NCBI GenBank assembly: GCA_016933335.1
Contig: JAFGBD010000059.1
Coordinates: forward strand, 1 to 64,000
DNA length: 64,000 nt
From: Bacteroidales bacterium
GTDB taxonomy: Bacteria > Bacteroidota > Bacteroidia > Bacteroidales > UBA10428
Direction: 5' to 3'
In this document: piece by piece, positions 53,676-63,909 of the stretch
Layout of the letters: the number at the start of each line of letters is the position of its first letter
Numbering within the stretch: the first letter of the stretch is position 1
Made by a program: the position numbers and the translations under genes
Notes under the pieces: generated by a model
Databases searched by the model: none
Told to the model about the DNA's origin: nothing
The model's input: the letters and a program-made list of their open reading frames with translations, nothing else

Positions 53676-54800
53676 ATGAGCAAGACCGCCAGATATATTT
53701 TTATTATTCTTGGTGTTGTGTTGTTAGGATATATACTCTGGTACTTTAAGAGTATTGTTGCTTATATCTTAATTTCAATGGTTCTTTCATTAATCGGTAA
53801 ACCCGTCGTCGATATGCTTCTGAAGTTCCGGATCAGGCATTTCAGGTTACCCAGGTGGTTTTGTGCACTGACAACACTGATCCTGCTCTGGGTTATATTT
53901 TATACCTTCTTCAGGGTTTTCATACCGGTCATTGCAAAAGAAGCCAATGATCTGTCCGGCTTGAAAGTTCAGACCCTGACCGATGCACTGGATCCCATCA
54001 TTACCAGGATTGAGTCATTTATTGATGAATTAAGGATAGGAAGTATAAACAGCATATCTCTTTCCGAAACAATTGCTGAAAAAGTATCTGCCGTATTTAA
54101 TATTTCAACCATCTCCAATCTTTTCAGCTCGATTGCCGGCATACTGGGTAACATTTTTATTGCCGTTTTTGCCATTTCTTTTATAACGTTTTTCTTTTTA
54201 AAGGATGAAAATATGTTTACCAATGCGATCCTGCTCCTGGTACCTGAAAAACACACGAAAGCCTTTCAGCATGCCCTTGATTCAATCAAGCATTTGCTGA
54301 TGAGGTATTTTGTTGGTATCCTGGCACAGATAACCGGTATTATAACACTTGTTACATTGGGACTTACAATCGTCGGTGTTGGATTCAGGCACAGCCTGGT
54401 TATTGGTCTGCTGGCCGGATTTCTTAATGTTATACCCTATCTGGGACCATGGCTGGGTGCTATATTTGGTACGATCCTGGGTATGATTGTGAATATTGAA
54501 AAAGATTTTTACAGTGAACTCCTGCCAATGGCCGGATATATGATACTGGTGTTTGTAATAGTGCAGGTTATAGATAATGTCGTGTTCCAGCCGGTTATTT
54601 TTTCAAGCAGTGTCAATGCACATCCACTGGAAATTTTTCTTGTTATCATGGTTGGTGCCAGCCTCGCCGGAATAATTGGTATGATACTGGCAATTCCTAC
54701 ATATACCGTATTACGGGTATTTGCCAAAGAATTTTTTAACCAGTTCAGGGTTGTGAAACAACTGACCAGAAGAATGGATCAAAAAAGTCGAAATGATTGA
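53676..54800 (+). CDS. AI-2E family transporter (PerM/YdiK type)
   Basis: A membrane protein of about 374 residues; the ATG at 53676 (MSKTARYIF) is preferred to TTG at 53664. It has an N-terminal helix pair, a soluble amphipathic middle part (about 95-150) and about five further helices. Family motifs are LLAGFLNVIPYLGPWLGAIFG and DNVVFQPVIFSSSVNAHPLEI. The family name comes from TqsA and the claim of AI-2 export; other members are Na+(Li+)/H+ antiporters, so the substrate is open. The stop overlaps the next start (TGATG). Confidence 0.9.
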   Translation: MSKTARYIFIILGVVLLGYILWYFKSIVAYILISMVLSLIGKPVVDMLLKFRIRHFRLPRWFCALTTLILLWVIFYTFFRVFIPVIAKEANDLSGLKVQTLTDALDPIITRIESFIDELRIGSINSISLSETIAEKVSAVFNISTISNLFSSIAGILGNIFIAVFAISFITFFFLKDENMFTNAILLLVPEKHTKAFQHALDSIKHLLMRYFVGILAQITGIITLVTLGLTIVGVGFRHSLVIGLLAGFLNVIPYLGPWLGAIFGTILGMIVNIEKDFYSELLPMAGYMILVFVIVQVIDNVVFQPVIFSSSVNAHPLEIFLVIMVGASLAGIIGMILAIPTYTVLRVFAKEFFNQFRVVKQLTRRMDQKSRND

Positions 54801-56182
54801 TGAATAAGCTAATTAAATACATTAGCATCCTGATGTTTGCATTTCCGGTGCCTGTGATGCCGCAGTACTATTTCTCTGCTGATGATTCCGTAGGCTGCGA
54901 TTCACTGACAGTTCATTTCACTTTTACGTCAACTGCCTCCGTTGATACAATTACATTTATCATATGGGATCTGGGTAACGGAAAGTTTGATACAACGCAG
55001 AATATAAGTGAAACTGTTACAACAACATATTATTATAATCCTTCACCATATCCGGTTATTGTATATATCAATGATCTTGACAACGGCGAACCGTTTATAA
55101 AAGATAATTACATTCATGTGCATCATTCAGTTACAGCAGACTTTACTGTTAAGGATACGAGCCAGCTTGCTCCATTCAGCTATTCTTTCAGTGATGCGAG
55201 CCTGTACTTTGATAATTCAACCACATTCACATATGGCTGGGATTTTGGAGACGGAAATACGGGTACAGGGATGAATGCAGTACATACTTATGCTTCAGAC
55301 GGCACATATAATGCATCACTGTCCATCGTTGACGGTTACGGATGTACCAGTACCAGTTCGCAGAGCATCACAGTTAATCCCCTGGCCGATATCACAGCAA
55401 GCCTAACTGAAGGCTGCGATTCGCTAAGGGTTAAATTTAACCTGATTGACGTTGATACCGACACCATATCTTCCATATCCTGGGATTTTGGTAACGGGCA
55501 AACCAGCAATAACCCGGATCCGGATACTGTATTATACATGGCTGACGATGAACAGCCGGTGAGTTATTTTTCAATCCGTGTTATCATCAACGGCGACTCT
55601 GAAAATGCCATTCAAAAAACAAACCTTATCACCGTACACCGTTCTGTAAAAGCAATATTTGAATGCAAAGACACAATCGTTACTTCAAACAGCATCATCA
55701 AAGTCTGCTACAACCTCGATCCGTTATTTGACACCTCTGCAATTTATGAGTTTGAATGGAACGTGGAGGGATTTGAAACAAACGATGATGTCAGGCCTGT
55801 CTATACCTTTGCAAATTCATATGATACTGTACCTGCATCGCTCACTATCAGGGATTTAACATATGGTTGTTCTGATTCAAGCAGTCAAATGATAATTGTC
55901 ATGCCTGAAACACCTGTTCAGAATGTATTTACTCCCAACGGAGACGGGATAAACGAATACTTCATCATCAGTACAGGCGGTACTGTTCATCTGCAGATTA
56001 AAATATTCAGCCGGTCAGGTCTTCTGGTATATCAAAGCGAAGGTACTGAAATTGTCTGGGATGGCAAATCGCCGTCAGGTGTTGAGCTTGCACCAGGGAT
56101 TTATTATTATGTTTTAAGTTCAATTAGCGGTGATCCGGACGGGAAGTATAATAAAACCGGATTTGTTTACCTGTTGAAATAA
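54800..56182 (+). CDS. Secreted PKD-domain protein with type B (CHU_C) T9SS sorting domain
   Basis: A 460-residue exported protein starting at the ATG at 54800, which shares a base with the preceding stop. A signal peptide (about 1-21, ending VMPQ) is followed by three or four PKD-type domains, each with a WDLGNG/WDFGDG/WDFGNG motif (for example YGWDFGDGNTGTG and ISWDFGNGQTSN). The final 85 residues are a gliding motility-associated C-terminal domain: NVFTPNGDGINEYF, IKIFSRSGLLVYQ, VWDGKSPSG and APGIYYYVLS. It is predicted T9SS cargo. Translational coupling to a polytopic transporter is unusual for this class. Confidence 0.88.
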   Translation: MNKLIKYISILMFAFPVPVMPQYYFSADDSVGCDSLTVHFTFTSTASVDTITFIIWDLGNGKFDTTQNISETVTTTYYYNPSPYPVIVYINDLDNGEPFIKDNYIHVHHSVTADFTVKDTSQLAPFSYSFSDASLYFDNSTTFTYGWDFGDGNTGTGMNAVHTYASDGTYNASLSIVDGYGCTSTSSQSITVNPLADITASLTEGCDSLRVKFNLIDVDTDTISSISWDFGNGQTSNNPDPDTVLYMADDEQPVSYFSIRVIINGDSENAIQKTNLITVHRSVKAIFECKDTIVTSNSIIKVCYNLDPLFDTSAIYEFEWNVEGFETNDDVRPVYTFANSYDTVPASLTIRDLTYGCSDSSSQMIIVMPETPVQNVFTPNGDGINEYFIISTGGTVHLQIKIFSRSGLLVYQSEGTEIVWDGKSPSGVELAPGIYYYVLSSISGDPDGKYNKTGFVYLLK

Positions 56183-56312
56183 TGTATTGCAGCTCTGCCG
56201 GTTTGATCAGATTATACTGCTTAAACACAGTTAAAATCAACAATCCGGTTTAAACTTATTTGTTTTCATTATGTTTAGACCATATTGAGTGGGTTAACCT
56301 GATTTTATCGTC

Positions 56313-56999
56313 ATGATACCGTTGAGAGACACGATACCTGCAAAAACATTCCCGCTTGTAAACTGGTTGATAATTGTTGTCAATCTGGCCGTATTTTTAG
56401 CTGAACTGAGAATGTCTGAATCTCAGCTTGAAGACTTTTTTTATCAATTCGGGCTGGTACCATCCAAAGTTATGACGGCGCTCTTTGCCGATCCTTCATC
56501 GGTCAGGCTGGGGGTACTCTCCACTTTTGCCACAAATATCTTCATTCACGGCAATTTCCTGCATTTCATCGGGAACATGTGGTTCCTGTTCATTTTCGGT
56601 GATAATGTGGAGGATAAAATGGGCAAACTGAATTACCTGCTGTTTTATTTGCTGGCAGGTTTACTGGCAGGCATGACACACTTCGCCCTTTACATACATT
56701 CAACAGTGCCTGCCATTGGAGCGTCCGGTGCCATTTCCGGAATAATGGCAGCATATATGTTTTTATTTCCGCGCAGCAGGATCATCACCCTGATACCTGT
56801 GTTTTATATCCTGCCGTTGTTTATCAGTATCAGGGCATTTATTTTCATTGGAATATGGTTTTTGATACAACTTATAAACGGGGCAAGTCATCTCCTCTTT
56901 CACGGGGCAGCAACCGGTATTGCCTTTTGGGCACATATCGGGGGCTTCGTGGCAGGTGGATTGCTATTCAGGTTATTTGTAAGGAAGAAAGGAAGGTAA
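56313..56999 (+). CDS. Rhomboid family intramembrane serine protease
   Basis: A 228-residue polytopic membrane protein with the rhomboid dyad: Ser138 in GASGAISG and His208 in AHIGGFVAGG. The oxyanion-side HFIGNMWFLFIFGDNVED segment (about 84-101) is also conserved. Six membrane helices fit the usual core. Rhomboids cleave transmembrane proteins within the bilayer; the substrate is not known. It follows the CHU_C gene by 130 bases and converges with the large gene at 57112. Confidence 0.94.
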   Translation: MIPLRDTIPAKTFPLVNWLIIVVNLAVFLAELRMSESQLEDFFYQFGLVPSKVMTALFADPSSVRLGVLSTFATNIFIHGNFLHFIGNMWFLFIFGDNVEDKMGKLNYLLFYLLAGLLAGMTHFALYIHSTVPAIGASGAISGIMAAYMFLFPRSRIITLIPVFYILPLFISIRAFIFIGIWFLIQLINGASHLLFHGAATGIAFWAHIGGFVAGGLLFRLFVRKKGR

Positions 57000-57111
57000 T
57001 ATACCGGTGTTTCTGACTATTACCGTAACCAAAGACTCAACAGCGCCTGCCTGTCAGCGCCCGGTAATTGAATGCCGTAGCAGCTTTGATATACTGATTA
57101 ACGGTTCCCGG

Positions 57112-60100
57112 TTACTGATCATCCCCACTTCCGCCCCTTCTCTGTTCGAGCACATTCTGATACCTCCGGTAAAACAAGGCTTTCTTCCTGTCGGTTGAAA
57201 CCATATAGATGTATGAAAGGCTGCCCTTGCCGCTGACTTTCTGTTTTCTTTCCTTTGGCTTCATGGCAATGATGGGATCAAGGAACTCTTTATTTGAAGA
57301 GAGCACCTGCAAAACGCCCCGTGTATATCCAAAATAATACCATCTGCCTTCAGCCTCCAGGTAAATGTCGCATATATCACCACTGCGCTTTACCTGGATC
57401 TCAATAAAACCATCGAAAAGTTTGTTGATCTGGATGTTATTGATACTTCCAACCCCTATCCTGCCGACCGACATATAGGATCTTGTACCAGGATCCCATT
57501 CAAGCTTTAAATCGTTAAAAACCAATGTATGCTTTAATTCTTCAGGAACAGACCGGACAGTGCCAAACAGGTTCAGCTCATCTTTGAAAGCCCGGGCATC
57601 CAGTTTTCCTGCCAGTTCAACAATGGCTTTGTCGTATGTTGTACGATTCAGGTCTGCTGCCTGTACTCCCGGAATACTATCCAGTTCATTGGCCATAATA
57701 TCAAGGATTTTCTCATCAAAAAAGAAGTCCAGCCCCATAAAGAGATCAAAAGTTGTGGTATTGTTAATGATATTGTGCCTGAGATTACCGGCCGTGGTGA
57801 AACTGACAAGCCCCAGGTCAATTCCCAGGTCAAGCTTGCCCTCCCCGTATAGTTCACAGTCTTCACGATGAAGGCTCAGATAATTTCCCGGGAGTTCTCT
57901 GTTAAGCAGTTTTTCCATAGATGATATCTTATATAACTGGGCAGGCTTTTCATAATAAAGGTATCCGCTTACAGGAATGATATTCCTGTCACTGTAATTC
58001 TTTCTTTGTGTCATAAATGCCGGGTAGATGTGTACCGAATCGTAATACATAAAAAGTCCGGCAAATATCTTTGATTTATTGATATCAAGCGGTTGTTCGG
58101 GTACCGGAATATATATATTATAAGGATTTATTTCACATCTGAAATCAAGCCATCGCGGTTCTATCATGTCACAATTATGCTTTATCTTAATCGCCCCGTC
58201 AAATGTCATATATTTTTTATCAGCCTCCAGGTATACTTTTCCAATATATGAATAGTAAGGGCTCAGCTTAAAATTGTCAGGCTCGAAGATTTCACCCATA
58301 GCAATGGTCTGCATGTTTTCATCAACCTGAATCTGTTTAAAATGAATGTTTTGTATATCGCCATATTCATCTTCATAATCGTAATTGCCCAATCCGTCAT
58401 AGCTCTTTCTTCCGTATATATTGATATTGGCAGAGTGAAACAGGTGGTACCTGGTAAGCATATTGGCTTTCACCCGTGCATTTTCCAGAGGCCGGATCCT
58501 GGCATCCTGCTCAACGGTGACCTTGCCTTCATCGGGGTAAACCCTGGCATCTGCCACATCAATATATTTCACCTGTGTGGCTTTAATAAGGTTGTTTTGA
58601 TAATCGTAATATGCCAGTGGCGATACAAAGCTTAGTGAATCCTGCGCGGGATGCATAGAAATATAGGTAGGACCGACCGGCTCCTCATCCTCGGTTATTT
58701 CCTGCTGTGCAACAGGTTGTTGCTTTCTTGATCCCATGGCCATTTCCTTTTTGTTCATATCCCAGATAAAATAATCCAGATAGCTGATATAGCGGTTTTC
58801 AGGAAAATTTACCAGGCTGAAGTCTTCATTTGAATTAAAATAGCCTTTCTGTTCCTTATAACTGATGTGAGATTTTACATTCTCGGTAAGTACTGTAAAT
58901 CCGGTAGTATGAAGTGATTTCAGGTAAAAATCAGAGGTGTCGGCAAATATCTCGTCAGCATGATATGTAAACTGTTCAGATACAATTTCAGAGTTTTTCA
59001 AATCCATTTTACCTGAACCCGAAAGACCTGTCGGCTCAAGCTTCAGGTTCCCTGCCAGTTTGGTTGAATCATTAAACATGGTAAAATCGACATCTTTCTT
59101 ATATGTATAAAATTCATCAGCATAAGGCAGCCAGTGAATGTAATTATTGACAGATGTGACACCGGGAAACTGCTGGCCTGAAGAAGATTTTACTATTTCA
59201 AAAGCAGCAGCATATGCATTGGTTGAGTCGGGATAAAAAATAATTTCATCCGAACGGGTTACTGATGTAAGATACTCAATGGTTCCTTTACCCCTTAATC
59301 CGTTATTTGTCATCTCGAACTCATTTTTAAAAATACCCCTTCCGTCATAAAGCGGAATCCCTTCTTCGGGTACAGAATATCTGAAACCCAATGATTTATC
59401 AGCCTGCAGCGAAAGCTGCTGACGGATGGGCGGAAAAATCCCGGCAGATACAAATTCACCGTCATAGAGCATATAATCCTTATTAAAGTTATCAAGGCTG
59501 TCCATTGTATACGGAAAAATCTCAAAGTAAAACTCATTCTGATCATATACCCCTCCCTGAATATCAGGTCGTTCGTAAAAAACGTAGGAGTTTTCCTTGC
59601 TGATAAATATCGGGTATTCAGGATAATTTTCCCGGCCGGATTTGTTGTCAGGGCTGTCAATAAGGAGTTCACCGGTGATATGCTGGATGACATTATTGAC
59701 AGAGCTTATCTCAGGTCTGCCAAAGCCGTCCACCGCTCCGGTTCTGTATTTTATCTGAAGAAGATCAACGTTCTGCAGATTGACCTTAAAAGAATCATAA
59801 CTAAAAAAAAGGTTACTTCCGTTAAAAGTAAACAATCCTGCAATGACTGTACCGTCAAACTGAAAATCCCTGTTTTTTTTCATAATAATTCGCTCTCTTT
59901 TCGGAATGATAATGACATTCTGCGAATCGCTGACAAAGATTTGAGGAATACCATTGATGGTCAGGTCAAAGGTCCGCAAATCAAAGGTTGCATTTTCAAC
60001 AGGTGTTGAAGTTCTTGACGGAATGCTGATCACGTCATAGTCGATTTTTGCAACACTGGCAGCAATATAGGTATGTAGCTTTGGTTTGATGGTGGCTCTT

Positions 60101-61620
60101 CCGGTGTTGGTGTCATAATATACAAAACCTGCAACCGACATACGCATCAACATCTGTTTCACAAGATGAACCGGCATTTTCAGGTAGTTGGCAAACTCAT
60201 CTGCAGAGAATTCCTCAGATTTTATTTTCCTTGAAAAACTACGGATCAATATCAGCGGGTGAACCTCATCCATTCCCTGCAATTTGTTGAACCAGTCGGA
60301 ATTGAAAAAATCGGCTGATTCAAAATTTGCCCTGCCAATGGTAGCCCCAACAGGAGCCCTGAAATGCATCAGAGGCTCATCAGTTTTCCATACCAATTGT
60401 TCAATACTCATGTCAATATTATGATATGAATTGTAAAAGGGACTTTGTGAGGTGAACCTCTCTGATCTTGATAAGGTCAATTCACGGGCCGGTACAATAT
60501 ACCTGAAATCCAGACCCGGGTGAAAGATTGAATCCCTGTCAAGATAAATAACCACACTTGTATTGACGCCATTGATCCTGTCAGCCCTGAAGGCATAGTA
60601 TCCTGAATTTGCAAGCAGCAGCAGAGAATCGTTCCTGAATATGAATATCCTGGCATTTTCATTCTGATCGCCTGTGCCAATAAGCTTTGAGCCCTGCATT
60701 GAAAGTCCGCCCTCGTAATCAATGTCATCATAGAGGTTCTTAACATAGAAGTTCTTCTGGTATGAATCGAACTGAGGATAGGTTGCATCACCGGTGGATT
60801 GAATGTATTTAACCTTGTCAGTAAGGATACCTGTAAGCGGTTCAGGAAAAAAATACATGTTTGTAAAGACGACATTTTCAGCAATATATTCTGATCCGGT
60901 CATGTCGATCGTATAGCCTGATAATCTGGCATTCACAGAATCTCTGCTGTAACCACCTCTCTCCCAGGTGACGAGCCCCCCTTCTCCTGTCCATCTCTGT
61001 TCAAGGGGATCGTATTGTCCGCTGGTTCCATACAGAATAATGCTGTCGCGTTTGGAATAACATACCAGGTCTGCATCCGTGTATTCCAGGAGAAACACAT
61101 CGTTGTTAATTAAGAAGCTGCAATCCGGAGGATCAGCTTTCCATATAGTCGAAGATGACATATAGATATAACCGGAATCAAGCAGGTTGATCGTAAATCT
61201 GAGAAAATCACCTGTTTTTGACAGGGTTATTTTCTTCTGGTTCAACAGGTTGATAAAGGCTTTTTTCCAGATATCATATTTATCCGCACCGGTATTTGTG
61301 TTTCGAAAAGACATAATACAAAGCAGAAAATCCCTGAAGTGCGGATATGCCCTTGCCTTGTTATCCAGCAGGCTATTAAAGATGTCAATCAGCTCTTTCT
61401 TCTCATCGGCAGACATGAAATTCATACTGTCCAGTTCCCATATTTCAGTAAAATTCTTTAACACCACTTCATTTGCCTGTGTAATATTCTTTTTCATAAA
61501 TATTTCAAGCTGGCTGATAAATTCACCCGGCTCTTCTGAAAATCTTTTCAATTCCTGCCCGGAAGCCGGATAAAAAACAAATCCTGATATAAGCAAAATA
61601 ATGAGTCTTTTCATAATCAT
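57112..61620 (-). CDS. Conserved-looking 1502-residue exported protein of unknown function
   Basis: I do not recognise the family. A signal peptide is present (about 3-21, ending YPASG; Met1 or Met3 may be the start). Residues 20-180 are helical. A short segment near 470-530 (KSEEFSADEFANYLKMPVHL, VKQMLMRMSVAGFVYYD) resembles a winged-helix or helical hairpin. Most of the rest (180-450 and 540-1400) is beta-rich with short repeats such as GLRGKGTIEYL, GLSGSGKMDLKNSEI and DEGKVTVEQDARIRPLENA; these resemble the repeating strands of LptA/OstA-like and AsmA/TamB-like proteins. There is no sorting domain, and the C-terminus is highly charged (QRRGGSGDDQ). A periplasmic or outer membrane-associated transport role is speculative. 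Confidence 0.7.
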   Translation of the reverse strand: MIMKRLIILLISGFVFYPASGQELKRFSEEPGEFISQLEIFMKKNITQANEVVLKNFTEIWELDSMNFMSADEKKELIDIFNSLLDNKARAYPHFRDFLLCIMSFRNTNTGADKYDIWKKAFINLLNQKKITLSKTGDFLRFTINLLDSGYIYMSSSTIWKADPPDCSFLINNDVFLLEYTDADLVCYSKRDSIILYGTSGQYDPLEQRWTGEGGLVTWERGGYSRDSVNARLSGYTIDMTGSEYIAENVVFTNMYFFPEPLTGILTDKVKYIQSTGDATYPQFDSYQKNFYVKNLYDDIDYEGGLSMQGSKLIGTGDQNENARIFIFRNDSLLLLANSGYYAFRADRINGVNTSVVIYLDRDSIFHPGLDFRYIVPARELTLSRSERFTSQSPFYNSYHNIDMSIEQLVWKTDEPLMHFRAPVGATIGRANFESADFFNSDWFNKLQGMDEVHPLILIRSFSRKIKSEEFSADEFANYLKMPVHLVKQMLMRMSVAGFVYYDTNTGRATIKPKLHTYIAASVAKIDYDVISIPSRTSTPVENATFDLRTFDLTINGIPQIFVSDSQNVIIIPKRERIIMKKNRDFQFDGTVIAGLFTFNGSNLFFSYDSFKVNLQNVDLLQIKYRTGAVDGFGRPEISSVNNVIQHITGELLIDSPDNKSGRENYPEYPIFISKENSYVFYERPDIQGGVYDQNEFYFEIFPYTMDSLDNFNKDYMLYDGEFVSAGIFPPIRQQLSLQADKSLGFRYSVPEEGIPLYDGRGIFKNEFEMTNNGLRGKGTIEYLTSVTRSDEIIFYPDSTNAYAAAFEIVKSSSGQQFPGVTSVNNYIHWLPYADEFYTYKKDVDFTMFNDSTKLAGNLKLEPTGLSGSGKMDLKNSEIVSEQFTYHADEIFADTSDFYLKSLHTTGFTVLTENVKSHISYKEQKGYFNSNEDFSLVNFPENRYISYLDYFIWDMNKKEMAMGSRKQQPVAQQEITEDEEPVGPTYISMHPAQDSLSFVSPLAYYDYQNNLIKATQVKYIDVADARVYPDEGKVTVEQDARIRPLENARVKANMLTRYHLFHSANINIYGRKSYDGLGNYDYEDEYGDIQNIHFKQIQVDENMQTIAMGEIFEPDNFKLSPYYSYIGKVYLEADKKYMTFDGAIKIKHNCDMIEPRWLDFRCEINPYNIYIPVPEQPLDINKSKIFAGLFMYYDSVHIYPAFMTQRKNYSDRNIIPVSGYLYYEKPAQLYKISSMEKLLNRELPGNYLSLHREDCELYGEGKLDLGIDLGLVSFTTAGNLRHNIINNTTTFDLFMGLDFFFDEKILDIMANELDSIPGVQAADLNRTTYDKAIVELAGKLDARAFKDELNLFGTVRSVPEELKHTLVFNDLKLEWDPGTRSYMSVGRIGVGSINNIQINKLFDGFIEIQVKRSGDICDIYLEAEGRWYYFGYTRGVLQVLSSNKEFLDPIIAMKPKERKQKVSGKGSLSYIYMVSTDRKKALFYRRYQNVLEQRRGGSGDDQ

Positions 61621-61720
61621 CCGGTTACTAGATTTAACAAGCCATTTTATTCAGGTCTTTTGCTTCTTAAGTTTGTAAGTTCAGCATAATGGGTTTCTCA
61701 GGTACTGGCAAGATTATATA

Positions 61721-61759
61721 AAAAAACGACAACAGGCAAAGGACTTATTGTCGTTTTTT
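61721..61759 (-). terminator. Terminator after tpiA
   Basis: AAAAAACGACAA (61721-61732) pairs fully with TTGTCGTTTTTT (61748-61759), a 12-base-pair stem with a 15-base loop and a T-run on either strand. It lies 22 bases past the tpiA stop. Confidence 0.75.
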
Positions 61760-61780
61760 CAACTTAGAATGCATTCAGAA

Positions 61781-62530
61781 TCAGAAAGCATGAACAATGC
61801 CCATAAAATCATCGGCATTTAAGGAAGCACCGCCAATAAGACCGCCATCAACATCAGGATTGGCAAAAAGCTCCCGTGCATTGGAAGGCTTACAGCTGCC
61901 GCCGTATAGTATAGAAGTATCATCCGCAATTTCTTTACCATATCTTGATACCAGCAGATCTCTGATTATTTTATGCATCTCCTGGGCCTGTCCTGATGTA
62001 GCTACAACACCTGTTCCTATGGCCCAGACCGGTTCGTAGGCTATCACGATCCGGTTAAAATCACGATCCGGTAAATCAAATAATCCTTTTTCAATCTGGT
62101 TTTTTACCACAGATAAATGTTTTTTTGCTTTGCGTTCTTCAAGCACTTCACCACAACAGAATATCGGAATAAGATCGTTTTTAAGAGCCAGCTTTACTTT
62201 TTTATTCAATGTTAAATCATCCTCATTATAATAAGAACGCCTTTCCGAATGTCCCACGATCACATAAGAAGCACCGGCAGATTTTATCATTTCGGCAGAT
62301 ACTTCACCTGTATATGCACCACTTTCTTCGGAAGCGCAGTTTTGCGCACCAAGAAACAATCCGTCGCGGTTAAGGATTTTTTTCACTTCGGAAAGATGAA
62401 TAAAAGGAGTGCATAATATCACTGTCACATCTGTTCCTGATACCTTTTCATTAACAGTCCGCGCCAATTCTATTCCTTCCTGTAGTTTCCTGTTCATTTT
62501 CCAGTTTCCTGCAACAATTTTTTTTCTCAT
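61781..62530 (-). CDS. tpiA: Triosephosphate isomerase
   Basis: TpiA interconverts dihydroxyacetone phosphate and glyceraldehyde-3-phosphate in glycolysis. The 249-residue protein starts [12 protein letters not shown] (with the catalytic Lys), has the catalytic His in VIVGHSERR and the catalytic Glu in [11 protein letters not shown], followed by the phosphate loop LYGGSCKP and GGLIGGASL. It lies 116 bases after the DoxX-type gene and has a good promoter of its own. Confidence 0.97.
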   Translation of the reverse strand: MRKKIVAGNWKMNRKLQEGIELARTVNEKVSGTDVTVILCTPFIHLSEVKKILNRDGLFLGAQNCASEESGAYTGEVSAEMIKSAGASYVIVGHSERRSYYNEDDLTLNKKVKLALKNDLIPIFCCGEVLEERKAKKHLSVVKNQIEKGLFDLPDRDFNRIVIAYEPVWAIGTGVVATSGQAQEMHKIIRDLLVSRYGKEIADDTSILYGGSCKPSNARELFANPDVDGGLIGGASLNADDFMGIVHAF

Positions 62531-62586
62531 ATTTCTGATTGATTTATCCTGTTTTGTATAAAATTTATATGTTATCCGATTTCAAA

Positions 62587-62618
62587 CAAAGTTACACTAA
62601 TTTCAAAAGTAAAAACAA
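62587..62618 (-). promoter_or_regulatory. Promoter of tpiA
   Basis: On the minus strand TTG (62616-62618), 21 bases, then TAACTTTG (62587-62594). The expected start is near 62580, giving a leader of about 50 bases. Confidence 0.55.
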
Positions 62619-62646
62619 ATAAACTGAACCTCCGGCCGCATCCGGA

Positions 62647-63882
62647 TTAATCCCTGTTCATCCTTCCGCAGAACCTGATTATAACAAGATTAAACACCGA
62701 GGCGAATAATAAAAAGCTGGCAGTGAATGAATAAACGATCAATCTGGATTTCTCATTACGGATTTCACCCAGGGAGTATGACATCAGGTTACCTTCTAGT
62801 GCTTCAGGAATATTTCCTGAGTGCCACTTGTAAAGGATGGTACCGTCTTTCAAAAGCATAAGACCCGGATTTGACCTGATCATTGTTTTTAAAGTTATAT
62901 TGTCTGCTGTGTATAATTGAAAATCTGGTTTTACCTGAGAAATAAACTTATCAATGACTTCATATGTTGATGAAGTGAGGCAATAGAACCTGCAATCTGC
63001 AGAATCGAATTTCGCCGACAGCTTATTCAGTTTCATGAAAGCACCTTTATCAGTCTGCTCCAGATCGTATGCGATTATTAAAAAACTATATCCCGGGTCA
63101 GACAATACTTCTTCAGTAATCTCATTACCGTCAAGTGTGGTAATGGAAAAATCGTGTATCGGAGGCACATATCCCTCCCTGATGAGCTTTTGTCTTGTCT
63201 CTATCCACTGCCAGGTCGAGTCAGGAAGATTTTGAATTGTATATTCCTTCTTTTTTCCATCCTTCTCATAAACAAAACTGAACTCATATTCATCAACCGG
63301 ACTTCCCTCAGGTATGATCATTTTTTCAGGAATGTTTACACCTGTCTTGTAGGGTCTGAAATCAAGCAAAGGCAGATGGTAGTAACTGTATACAGCAAGC
63401 GTAATTCCGGAGAGAAAGAATATAAATGTCAGTAACCACTCCGAATGAACCCTGAAAAGCACGGGAAATTTGCTGCGCTGCATAAAAATAAAAACAGCCG
63501 GCAGAAACAAAATAACATTCTTCCAGAATGTCTGCCAGTTAGTTAATATTACCGCGTCTCCAAAGCAGCCGCAATCTGAAACAGGATTGCTGATCGCCAG
63601 TTTCAATGTAATGATGGTAAAACCTGACATAAAAACCAATAATATCCAGCTGGTTATTCTAATACGAATGCCCATAAGTAAATTAAACCCGACAACCAGT
63701 TCAACAGTGCAAAGCAATAACGTTAATATAAAGCCCAGGGGATTGAGGAAATCCAGGTGAAACGCTTCAAAGTAATCATAAAATTTCAATATGGTACCCT
63801 GAGGATCAACTGCTTTCACAAAACCGGAAAAAACAAATACAGATCCGACAAAAAGTGTGCTGATAATTCTAAGTAACTTCAT
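62647..63882 (-). CDS. DoxX-type membrane protein with C-terminal thioredoxin-like part (BT_3928 family)
   Basis: A 411-residue protein. The first 160 residues hold four membrane helices of the DoxX/MauE type, with the typical NPVSDCGCFGDAV loop before the fourth. A fifth helix (about 145-165) precedes a soluble domain (about 190-380) with a thioredoxin-like pattern (YSFLIIAYDLEQTDKGAFM, FYCLTSS), but without a CxxC pair. A last helix lies near 385-405. The architecture matches a protein called BT_3928 family in Bacteroides, where it also lies beside tpiA. It probably has a role in envelope redox or thiol balance, which is inferred. Confidence 0.8.
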   Translation of the reverse strand: MKLLRIISTLFVGSVFVFSGFVKAVDPQGTILKFYDYFEAFHLDFLNPLGFILTLLLCTVELVVGFNLLMGIRIRITSWILLVFMSGFTIITLKLAISNPVSDCGCFGDAVILTNWQTFWKNVILFLPAVFIFMQRSKFPVLFRVHSEWLLTFIFFLSGITLAVYSYYHLPLLDFRPYKTGVNIPEKMIIPEGSPVDEYEFSFVYEKDGKKKEYTIQNLPDSTWQWIETRQKLIREGYVPPIHDFSITTLDGNEITEEVLSDPGYSFLIIAYDLEQTDKGAFMKLNKLSAKFDSADCRFYCLTSSTYEVIDKFISQVKPDFQLYTADNITLKTMIRSNPGLMLLKDGTILYKWHSGNIPEALEGNLMSYSLGEIRNEKSRLIVYSFTASFLLFASVFNLVIIRFCGRMNRD

Positions 63883-63909
63883 GCTGATATTATATAAACC
63901 GATGAAAAA

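Noticed and set aside
56184-56255. 23-codon ORF just after the PKD/CHU_C gene
   Set aside because: No similarity to anything known, no start context, and a length expected by chance.
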